Shown in pieces: positions 55,263-64,000 of a stretch of DNA of 64,000 nt. Position 1 is the stretch's first letter. Each line of letters begins with the position of its first letter. Position numbers and translations under genes: made by a program. The DNA comes from Talinum fruticosum. Taxonomy: Eukaryota > Streptophyta > Magnoliopsida > Caryophyllales > Talinaceae. The DNA lies in assembly GCA_021018815.1 (NCBI GenBank), contig JAITYX010000142.1:310001-374000 (forward strand), read 5' to 3'. Below the pieces are notes generated by a model. That model saw nothing but the letters and a program-made list of their open reading frames with translations, was not told the DNA's origin and made no database searches.

Positions 55263-57720
55263 ATGGTTAATATGTACTAATGCATGTCGTTCTTGTGTTT
55301 CGAAAACGTTCATCTTGGACGTTAAAGAATCTAAGATCCCCTCAGTGAGACATAAAACCCTTATGTCGGCGGTAGAAATATTTAGAAACTTCAAATACTG
55401 CATAGCCGTTGTATGGGGTCTACAAAACTTCATCACCGGGAAGGACTAGATGACGTTTGAAGCGTTGTCTCCTATTTGGAATACATGGTAATTTATTATT
55501 TGTTATCTTCTTTTCAATTTAACTCTTATGTACTTATATTTTTTTGTCTTAATTACTTATGCAAGCACGAGGTGAAGCCAACTGGAAGAGGATTAAGAGC
55601 AATTTGTATCCCCATACGATGTCCCGTGGGGGATACGCAAAGTTGGAGGGCAAGTTGTACAAGTAGAACCTTAAACAACTTCAAAGCGCATCCGGTGAAG
55701 GTTCCATCACAGATACTTCACAGCTCACCATCAAGAAAGACGAGTCTGTGGGTCGAAGGAAGAAAAAAGAATGATGGAACATTCACTACAACCGAAGTAG
55801 AATCTATTTGTGTAGTGACTCGTGAGTTTTTTTACTATTTCCTTTATTTATTTTGAGAACTTATCGGTTTTAATATTATCAATTGCCAAATGGTAATTTA
55901 TTTCCTTATTTTAGGAGTCTTTATCACGGACATCGACTTCGAAGTTGCTGACACCACCGAGGGAAAGGACAAGCTAGCCTTGGCCCTAACAAGATATCGA
56001 TATCTCGATCATGTTCGGGCAGTTGGTGGGAGGGCCGGGATAGTTTAGCACTTTGGGGCTAGGAAGAAGTGCCTCGTCTCTTCCATCCAAGCGCATATGG
56101 AGGCCCAAATACAGTCCTAACGAGTCCCAAATGTCCCAAATGGCTGCACGAGATAGAAGAGGGGAGGGAAAAGATGAGGTTAGAGATGCGAGGACCGGAT
56201 GTTGCCCGGATGTAGGCTCACATGCGAGGCCCGGATAAAGGAATGCATCACGGCATACTTCACCAACATAGGTATGCCGGCACCTAGCATAACCATGTAC
56301 AATTTATGTCCATTCTTACCCCGGACAATGGCGAGCGCAAGCGCGAGCTCACCCGTCGACCAATTGAGCATTTGGTTTAGGTAATTTAAATTTTGCTACC
56401 GTATTATATTTACATGCATGTTTATATTTTGGGTAATTGGTGTATAATCTTGTTGAATGAATGGTGTATATTTTGTGGTTGTTGTGGAACTCCGGCGTTT
56501 GGCCATTGAGTAATTAGTTCTAGTATGTTTTTGTTGTTTCGGATGAGGGCCGTCATTTACATGCATGTTTATATTTTGACTAATTGGTGTATGATCTTGT
56601 TGAATGAATGGTGTATATTGTGTGGTTATTGTGGAACTCCGGCATGTGGGCGTTGAGTAATTACTTATAGTATGTTTTTGTTGTTTCGGATGGGGGCCGT
56701 TATTTACATGCATGTTTATATTTCGACTGATTGGTGCATAATATTTTTTAATGAATGGTGTATACTTGTGTAGTTGTTATGGAAATCCGGCGTGCGATCG
56801 TTGAGTAATTACTTATATTATGTTTTTGTTGTTTCGGATGAGGGTCGTTATCCCCAGAAAATGTCTACTTTTAAGGGGAACCTTTGTCCATCTATTTTCG
56901 GGATTCTTAGATAGTTTAACTTATACGTCAAGGGTCATTGCATGATTTAATTGTTATGCTTATTTTTATGTAGGCGGTGAAGTGTATGCTAACTTCTCAT
57001 CACCCTCCCCAACATCATATCTTGGCATCGGGACTTGTTTACCGATGGAAGCCACATACGATCGTTCACGGGGCATCCATCTTAGCCGATCAAGTGAGGG
57101 TGAGTGTGAGAGAAGTCATGCAAGGGAAAGGCAACTATGAGTTTTGGTCCAGTCACCGGACCTCCATACTTGTCGACGACGCAGATCAACAACTTCGTTT
57201 ATTGGCCCAAGGGTTTGGTCATCCTCTCTACGGTAATTCATTTTTTAAAATATTATATTTAAATGTTGTTAATATCACATATATATAAGTGTATAATTCA
57301 TTTATTGATTATTCAATAGGATATCGGGAACACGTATGAGTTTAGGATGAAGGGCACTCCATCTCCCTCCGTTGGCACAACCAAGTATTCAGTGGGGCCC
57401 GTTCCTCATTCGAAGTAGTCCCCTCTTGTATCCATAAATGAGTGCCGCACGGATATGTGTGCTACTTGTGCAAAGTTTTGTGAAGACTTTGTTAGAAGAT
57501 TGAACGTTGGAAATCAACACGCCATGTCACGTGATTGGTTATATTGACCGGGGCAATGAGGACATGACCTTATATGTCTTCCCGGATGACATAATGCAAT
57601 TTTTGGAGATATAAGAGATCGGCGCATCCGTTATTATGATTGGCATTATATGAGGTACTATATTTAAAAGTTTATTTTTTAACTATTAATTTCAATAATT
57701 TCTAACTATATATAATTGGA
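55263..57720 (+). pseudogene. CACTA (En/Spm)-type transposon gene relic
   Basis: Exon-like pieces on the plus strand: ARGEANWKRIKSNLYPHTMS with GGYAKLEGKLYK (55565-55655), which matches the plant Ptta/En/Spm-type transposase segment. Then come FITDIDFEVADTTEGKDKLA (55920-55980), ARIKECITAYFTNIGMPAPS (56227-56290), and HHILASGLVYRWKPHTIVHG with ILADQVRVSVREVMQG (57018-57125), which resembles DUF8039 of CACTA-associated proteins. A late DDIMQFLE-like piece (57588) is like the lead-in to an Ulp1-type protease. Introns separate them. One intron contains the 147-bp tandem repeat. No CACTA termini are visible; both ends are abrupt joints with copia copies E (55262) and F (57721). Confidence 0.6.
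56411..56851 (+). repeat. 147-bp tandem repeat, three units
   Basis: Units start with TACATGCATGTTTATATT at 56411, 56558 and 56705, an exact 147-bp spacing twice. Each ends with TTGTTGTTTCGGATG-GGGxCGT. Units are near-identical with scattered substitutions. Located in an intron-like part of the CACTA relic; open frames on the minus strand are by-products. Confidence 0.92.
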
Positions 57721-59273
57721 AGTCCGGAATATCATGCAAGGAGGAAACTTTATCCCAATAAAGACTGAAGGTTGAACCTCTGTGCTTAAAGTCAAATCCG
57801 AGTACACCATTGAACAACGGAGTCTTTGCTCGTGACACAGCCCAAAGAGGTGTGGGATACTCGGTTAACACCTATGAAGGAACAAGTCATGTGAAGCAGG
57901 CGAAGATAAGTCCATATCTTCACAAGTATGAGTTGTTCAAGATAGAGCCGAAGAGAACATCACTTAGATGTATGTTCGGTTCACGAGAGATTACTAATAA
58001 TCTCAAATCTCTGGGTAGAAAAATCTCTCACGAGGAAATGGCAAAAAGATTCTGAGAAGTGTACCAAAGAGAGGACGGGGTCCCAAGGTGACAGCCATTG
58101 AAAAGGCTCAAAACGTCTCCCAAATAAAGCCAAACGAGCTTATTTGGAAGCCGCTTACTCATAAGATTCACCTGGAAGAAGAGGATGTCGAGGTCAGCAC
58201 CAAAAAGAAAATTGCGTTGAAGGCTATATAAAGCACAAGTCAAAGTTTGAGCTCTTCGGAATCGAAGAGGATCATATGGCACTAATTGCCTGTGGTTTCA
58301 AGAGAATTCAAAAATCGGGAAAAGAGGCCAAGGGAAAGTTCTTTGAGAAAGATAAGAAGGACGAGAAAAGGTAAATGCTCATCCCCTTCAAAGTTATCTT
58401 TAACTAAGAACTCTTGGTGTTTTAAATGTGGCAACAAGGAGCACATAGTCAATGATTGTCCTAAAAGAAAGAAGGACAAAACGAAAAAGGCTATGATGGC
58501 TACCTCAAGTGATGATGACTCATCTGAAGAAGATGATTCTAATGATTGAAAGTGTCTTATGGCACTAACAGATTTAGAAACCGAATCCGAGTCGGACAAT
58601 GAGGGCTCATATATTGAGGAGGTAATTGAATGCTTTCTCAAGTTCTCCAAAGTTGATTTAGCCGGATATATTTATACTTTGGAAGAAAAGTCAAATTCTA
58701 ACTCTTAATAATTCAAGGAACAACCTGAGTCTCTTACTACTAAGAGCAATCTCTTGAAAACCGAATTAGAAAACATGAGACAAAACCTCAAAGTACTCAA
58801 GACCATTGCTAAAAACAATGAGACCGAGTCTTAGTCGCTCATAACGAGAGAATGAGCAATTGAAAAGGATGCCTAATGAATCTCTAGAGCTACTTTTGAA
58901 ACTCACACAAAGTTAGAAAAACCTTGATCTTTTAATTGGCTCTCGGTGTGTCTCATGCAGGAAAAAAGGACTTGGTTACAATGCGAAGGGGAATCTAATT
59001 CCTATTCCAATCTTTTCAAAACCGATTCCAGAATTGTAAAGTTCGGGAAGGCTGAGCATGGTCCCATTCATAAGAATGAAAAGAGGATTGAGACGAGACC
59101 AACATACAGGAAAAATCCTTCTCCACCTATTTACCAAAGAAAGGATTTTCAAAAGAAAGAGACACGAGACTCGCATTTCTAGAAAGAAGACTCGGAATCG
59201 GACTAGACCCAAAATCATTCAAATCTGGGTTCCCAAGAGTGTTCTTCCTCATAAAAAGACCACGAGTAAATAG
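57721..59273 (+). pseudogene. Copia F gag (5' truncated, broken)
   Basis: Reads NIMQGGNFIPIKTEG, then a deletion joins VKSEYTIEQ to NGVFARDTAQRGVGYS. YLHKYELFKIEPKRTS and NLKSLGRKISHEEMAK follow. The CCHC zinc knuckle CFKCGNKEHIVNDC is intact at 58418-58459 and is followed by a Lys-rich and then an acidic DDDSSEEDDSND stretch. A leucine/glutamate-rich coiled segment FLKFSKVDLAGYIYTLEEK lies at 58630-58690. The C-terminal basic end, IIQIWVPKSVLPHKKTTSK, stops at 59273. The knuckle packages RNA in the family. At least five stops. Confidence 0.85.
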
Positions 59274-59342
59274 AGTTATTGGGTTTGTAAGAGGAAGTGA
59301 GAAGGGTTAGTTCGTTTCTATTTTGTAGGTAACTCATAAGAA

Positions 59343-60590
59343 GAAGGGTCACTGGTATATGGACAGTGGATGCTCACGCCACACTATCAAGAAACTTGCA
59401 TCTCATGGATTGGTTAGGGGATTACCTAACTATACATTTAAGAAAGATAAAATCTGTTAAGCATGCACAAAAGGAAAGCAAGTCGGATCATCTTTCAAAC
59501 CACTCAAAGCTGTGTTTACATCGAAAGTGCTTGAATTGGTTCATATGGATTTGTGTGGTGAAATTCTTGTGAAAAGACTTGGAGGTAAATCATATGTCCT
59601 TATCATTGTTGATGATTTTTCATGATTGACCTGGGTTTGTTTTCTTAAGAACAAGAGTAAAGCCTTTAAAGATTTCACTAAGATCTGCAGGAAAATTCAA
59701 GTGGAGTATCGGACTCGGATCGGAAGGATTCGAACCGACCATGGAAGGGAGTTCGAGTACTCGGAATTTGCATATTTATGTGACTAAAATGGCATCTCCC
59801 ACAACTTCTCTGCACCAAGAACTCCTCAACAAAATAGAGTAGTGGAGAGAATGAACAGAACTCTTGAAGAAATAGGAAGGACTATGATGATTAAAAATGA
59901 TCTACTTTACTATTTCGGGCCGAGGCAGATCAACACGAGCAAACTATACACTCAACAGATGCCTCATCAAACCCATCCTGAAGAAAACACCCTATGAGTT
60001 ATACAAGCGAAAGAAACCTAACATCAACCATTTGGGTGTAAGTGCTTCGTTCACAACAATGGTAAGGAGCATCTAACTAAGTTTGATGCTAGGTCGGATG
60101 AAGGTATATTTCCGGGTTACTCATCTCATAGTAAAGCATATCATGTATTTAACAAAAGGGCTAACAAAGTGGAAGAAAGTATCCACGTTGTCTTTAATGA
60201 GATTGATCTTGGTAGGATAAGTGAATCCATATACTCATATCTAAGGCTTAATAGAGATGAAGATGACCTTGCTGAAACCGAGCTTAGAAAGAGCCAAAAC
60301 GAAAGACCGAGGAAACTCGGAATGAGGCAACCCGAATGTTGCGACTCGGATCGAACAAGTTCACGAGCCAGCTCGGAATGTCTGAAGAAGAAGTCAATAC
60401 CAAGACTCTGCAAGATCAACCAAATAAACATCAACCTATTCAACCAACAAACTTGGTGAATCGGAAGATAGGTAAAGCTTTCAAATATGCATCGAGTTGC
60501 CCACCTAAGAACATACTTTCGACATCAACGAGTAGGGTAAGAACTCGATCTTCTTTGCATAATCTCTGTACATTTTCTGGATTCATATCA
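59343..60590 (+). pseudogene. Copia F protease-integrase (internally deleted)
   Basis: HWYMDSGCSRH (DSG at 59362-59370) jumps straight to TIKKLASHGLVRGLPNYTFK, so most of the protease is deleted at a CACxxCACA microhomology. Integrase follows: CTKGKQVGSSFK, VLELVHMDLCGEILVKRLGG, YVLIIVDDFS with the first Asp, and IRTDHGREFEYSEFA with the second Asp. FSAPRTPQQNRVVERMNRTL carries the Glu, so the D,D35E residues are all visible. FDARSDEGIFPGYSSHSKAY and KVEESIHVVFNEIDLGRISE follow, then the Glu-rich linker. Stops at the end of IVDDFS and after YLCD. Confidence 0.87.
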
Positions 60591-62120
60591 TTAACGGAAC
60601 CCAAAAATACACTAGAAGCCCTAAATGAACCTGAATGGGTAGAGACCATGCAAGAAGAGCTTAATCATTTTGAAAGAAACCAAGTCCGGGCTCTAACCAA
60701 ACGACTTTCCGACTACCCAGTCGTAGGAACCAAATGGGTTTTCAAGAACAAACTAGATGAGTGAGGGTTAGTAGTTAGAAATAAGGCTAGATAGACTAGT
60801 TGCTCATGGTTACAATCAAGAGGAAGGAATTGATTGTGGGTAAACCTTTGCACCTGTTGCTAGGATTGACGCAATCATAATTCGGTTGGCATTTGCATCT
60901 AGCATGAATATCAAGCTTTATCAAATGGATGTCAAATGTGCTTTTCTGAATGGTTTCATTCAAGAAGAAGTTTATGTTGAGCAACCCCTGGATTTGAAAA
61001 TTAATAATTTCTAAATCATGTTTTCAAATTACAAAAGGATTTATATGGTCTTAAACAGGCCCCCAAAGCTTGGTATGAAAGACCGAGCAATTTCTTCGTT
61101 GAAAATGATTTCAAAAGAGGCTAGACTTACAAAACTCTTCATAAAAACCAAGGGGAAACATTTGCTTATCATTCAGATATACATTGATAATATCATTTTT
61201 GGAGCTAGTAATTAAACTCTATGTCAAGAGTTTTCCGAGTTGCTTGAGACAGGAGTTCTAAATGAGTATGATGGGAGAACTCAATTTCTTTCTTGGTCTA
61301 CAAATCAAACAAGACAAGGATGGCATCTATGTCCATTAATCTAAGTATACCAAGGAGTTATTGAAGAAGTACAAGCTATAAGATGTGAAGCATGCAGCAA
61401 CATCTATGATTAGCGATTTGAAATTGGACTCGGACAAGAAAGGTAAAGTTGTAGATCGAAACTCTACAAAGGTATGACTGGATCTCTACTCCATCTCACG
61501 TCTAGTAGGCTAGATATAATGTTTAGTGCGTGCCTTTTTGAATGATTACAATCTAATCCAAAGGAATCACATCTCACTACGGTGAAGAGAATTTTTAAAT
61601 ATCTTGTAGGGACTCGGAATCTTAGTCTATGGTTTTCAAAAGACTCGTAACCGACTCTCACTGGATACTCAAATGCTAATTATGCTGGATATAAGGTTGA
61701 TAGAAAGAGCACATTAGGAGCATGCCAATTTCTACGTCAATCTCGCATTTCCTAGCATTCAAAGAAACATAACTCGGTTGCTCTATCAACAATCGAGGCT
61801 GAGTACATTACGATTGAAGCTTGTTGTGCTCGGATTCTCTGGATCAAGCAACACTTGAAGGATCTTGGACTATCATTCACATCAATCCCAATCATGTGTG
61901 ATAGTCGGACTGCAATCGATATCACAAAGAATCCAGCTCAGCACTCAAAGACAAAGCATATTGAGGTCAGATATCATTTTCGAGAGACCATTCTAAGAAA
62001 GGTGATATTAAACTTGAATTCATTCCTACTATGTTTTAGTTAGTTGATATTTTCACTAAGCCTCTTAGTGAGGATCAATTTTGCTTTATTAGGACTGAGC
62101 TTGGTATGATTAATGCATGA
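60591..62120 (+). pseudogene. Copia F reverse transcriptase and RNase H (broken)
   Basis: EALNEPEWVETMQEELNHFE, NQVRALTKRLSDYPVVGTKW and VFKNKLDE then a stop. IKLYQMDVKCAFLNGFIQEE-like follows at about 60910-60970, then YGLKQAPKAWYERPSNFF-like (61050-61090). The catalytic box reads IYIDNIIFGASN (about 61175-61205), so the second Asp is Asn. MSMMGELNFFLGLQIKQDKD is near 61265. RNase H has SDxNYAGYKVDRKSTLGACQ (about 61660-61720), TIEAEYITIEACCARILWIK and SRTAIDITKNPAQHSKTKHI, ending at TGA 62118. Confidence 0.87.
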
Positions 62121-62617
62121 TTATGTGATTTATTACATGAATTATCTTTGCATGATTATGTGTTATATGCCTGGATAACAAATGGATCAATTGACTTGAG
62201 TGACATTGAGCTGTGAGTTATTAGTTTTTTAGTGTTCTTAGTCGGTTAGAAATGATACTAAGTTATACTCAGTCTATGAACCAAATGGACATCAAACTTC
62301 GAGATCATCTCTAGATAAATGGATAATCTCATAAATGTTTTCGAAAACTCTTTTGTTCTTTCTCTATGCCACGCGTTTTAATCGAAGAAACTAGTCGTTG
62401 GAAGAAAGATGCTATTCGGGTCATAACAAAGGTTGAGGTCATTCTTTTCATTATAAATAGCATCCCTTTACCTTGTTTTCTTCACTTTGGCCACTACTTA
62501 CTTGCTCTCATTATTCTCAATACTTCTGCTCACTCATGCTTTCTTTTTCTCTCTGAATTCTCTACTCTCTTTGCTCGTACGTCTCTACTTTCATTCTCTT
62601 TGTCTCACTCTTTCACC
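62121..62617 (+). promoter_or_regulatory. Copia F spacer and internal promoter upstream of ORF3
   Basis: Non-coding spacer homologous to 31098-31640 and 1-541. Contains AACTAGTCGTTGG (62389-62401) and TATAAATAGCATCC (62452), then a pyrimidine-rich leader ending CTTTCACCATG. The CT microsatellite present in the other copies is almost absent here. Confidence 0.55.
62452..62459 (+). promoter_or_regulatory. Internal TATA box of copia F
   Basis: TATAAATA followed by GCATCC, 166 bp before the ORF3 ATG (62618). Confidence 0.6.
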
Positions 62618-64000
62618 ATGCAAAAGAGAGGAACTGGTCAATAAATGGGTTCAACCACCAAAAAGGCTCACACCAAAAACACTCGGGGAGGTACAATAAC
62701 TCCTCCTCAGCATTTTGTTGCCCAACATCTTACATTAGATGACAAATTCTTCCCCACCACTTCATTCTCGTGGTTGCACAAGCATCAAAGATACCGGTGT
62801 ATATAACTATCTCGTGCTTCCGTGAATATGTCTATCTAGAACTCATTGCCGAGTTCTATGCCAATATGACTACCTCTGAAGGTGTCATAACCTCAAAAGT
62901 TTAGGGTACGGTTGTACGAATCAATCTCGCCCTTTTTCACAAACTCTTAAAAGTCACATCTCTCTTTCTCAATTCCAACCCAAGTACCTTTCATGGAAAT
63001 CGTCAACGATTTCTTTGAGAAGTACGCAAAAAGGTGCCCGAGTCACGTAAGAACTTCTCTATGACTCGGATGAAGTCCGAAGCAAGGCTGCTCTGCTTCA
63101 TCCCGATGAGAACCTTCTTTTCTCATTACTCTAGCAAAGGGAATCCAAACTCTAAGATTCTCAAAGTTTTGTTCGATATTCTAGAGGGTTACAAAGTAGA
63201 CCTCTTCCCAGCTATTCTTAAGCGAGATGGTTTCGTGCCTGCTCACTCAAAGAAATCTGCTCCTTATCCTTTCGGAGCCCTTCGACTATTGTCTTAAGCG
63301 GTTTAAAGTTCCCCTTCACACGGACCCTAACGCTTGCTCGAAAGCTGCCATTTGTATAGGAAGAAAAGAGCTCTTGGGTTACAGTGTACAAGGAAGTAAA
63401 ACCCGGTGTATGGGTTCAAGGGTCCGAGTTACCACCTCCACCTCCTCCACCCACTCAAACTCAAACTTCACCAGCTACTCCACCCCGACTACCGATCCTT
63501 CGCCTCTCGACCTCCTCTCTCTACTCGTAATGTTTACCGAAATGGTAAACAAATTTACTTTTGTGTCCGAAGCATTTCAGGTCACTCTAAAATCCTTAAA
63601 AAATATTATTCCCAACTTGGTTATACTTCAAAAATTACACATTCTTAGATAACGGAGAACCAAGACCTTATGTTCGAGCTCAAGGGGATTATACAAGAAC
63701 TGTGCGAGCAGCTTAGCCTCCTCCAAGGACTTAGATGAAAAGCTACCGAGGACTCGGACAAGTCCGATACTTTTGAGGAGTCCTCCAACGCAGCCTAAGT
63801 TAACTTCAGCTGAGGTAGAAGAAGCGAGTTGTACAGGTAGCCGAGGAAGAAGCCCAAGCTGCGGAAGGAGAAGCCGAGAAGAAGGAAGAAGAAAAAGAAG
63901 AAGAAGCGACCGCTCAACCTGAGGGCCAAGGCATAAAAAGAACCAGAACCGATCTCTTCAAATCACGTTCGACCGGCTCGAAGAGGCTAGCGAAGAAGGT
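62618..64000 (+). pseudogene. Copia F ORF3 (broken, incomplete at window end)
   Basis: ATG at 62618 (CACCATGC) gives the basic start MQKRGTGQ, then TKKAHTKNTRGG, QHFVAQHLTLDDKFFPTTSF, AEFYANMTTSEGVIT-like, GTVVRINLALFHKLLKV, and RLLCFIPMRTFFSHYSSKGN with SKILKVLFDILEG (63090-63190). KSAPYPFGAL and FKVPLHTDPNACSKAAICIG follow (63250-63360), then a Ser/Thr/Pro-rich linker with many TSTSS. A Glu/Lys-rich tail (63820-63930) and DLFKSRSTGSKRLAKK complete it at the window end. It aligns block by block with C and E. Frameshifts at about 62780, 62950 and 63290. The N-terminus and the SKRLAKK tail look like nuclear-targeting basic segments, which is inference only. Confidence 0.7.

Larger units (their letters stand above)
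57721..64000 (+). mobile_element. Sirevirus-type copia element, copy F (5' truncated, runs off the window)
   Basis: Starts inside gag at the joint with the CACTA fragment. Gag with intact CCHC, protease remnant, integrase, RT, RNase H (stop 62118-62120), internal promoter and ORF3 follow to the window end. No 5' LTR. Internal deletions in gag (about 57815) and protease (about 59385). Confidence 0.88.

Noticed and set aside
56396..56713. Minus-strand 105-residue repeat protein with NINMHVN motifs
   Set aside because: 147 is a multiple of three, so the tandem repeat keeps a frame open by chance. It is antisense to the CACTA gene, without start context or homology.
1..64000. CRISPR arrays, bacterial operons, tRNA or rRNA genes
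   Set aside because: Looked for regularly spaced short repeats, tRNA-like cloverleaf sequences and rRNA signatures; none seen. The content is plant transposons.

Overview
The window looks like heterochromatic, gene-poor DNA from a flowering plant, probably a eudicot. It is AT-rich and packed with nested, decayed LTR retrotransposons, plus long AT microsatellites and plant-type accessory ORFs. I see no convincing single-copy host gene, tRNA, rRNA or CRISPR array. The species cannot be named from the sequence.

The dominant resident is one Ty1-copia family of Sirevirus type. It occurs as four copies that carry pol: A (1-18317, minus), C (25422-34065, plus), E (48030-55262, minus) and F (57721-64000, plus). 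Two further pieces are B (22963-25361, plus) and the LTR D (34066-34972, plus). The family layout is LTR beginning TGAAGACTC, iMet-type PBS, gag with a CCHC knuckle, protease, integrase, RT, RNase H, a spacer with a conserved TATAAATA box, a third ORF (ORF3), a PPT and the 3' LTR. ORF3 lies where some Sireviruses carry an env-like gene, but it resembles a plant transposon-associated domain. All pol copies are broken by stops, frameshifts and deletions.

Copy A is interrupted twice by one Ty3-gypsy chromovirus (Tekay-like) family: a solo LTR at 1283-4043 (target duplication TACTT) and a full-length minus-strand element at 6838-16435 (target duplication TTTTC). Copy A itself sits in a non-LTR element relic at 18318-19470. 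A large near-perfect inverted repeat with arms of about 0.8 kb occupies 21164-22900. It is followed by copies B and C, then LTR D, a gypsy integrase with its LTR (34973-36790) and an Athila/Tat-like gag-protease scrap (37080-37745).

At 40.4-44.7 kb there are two plus-strand gene-like units, each with a TATA box. Both resemble plant mobile domain (PMD) or DUF7745 proteins. The first keeps three consecutive exons that join in frame across two canonical introns. They lie antisense to, and just beyond the pol end of, a minus-strand Tat/Retand-type gypsy element (45071-48029), a position where Tat-lineage elements are known to carry extra antisense ORFs. A CACTA-type relic (55263-57720) holding a three-unit 147-bp tandem repeat separates the head-to-head copia copies E and F.

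The strongest candidates for something new are the Sirevirus ORF3 with its own conserved TATA promoter, the antisense PMD-type genes beside the Tat pol, and the long hairpin-forming inverted repeat.
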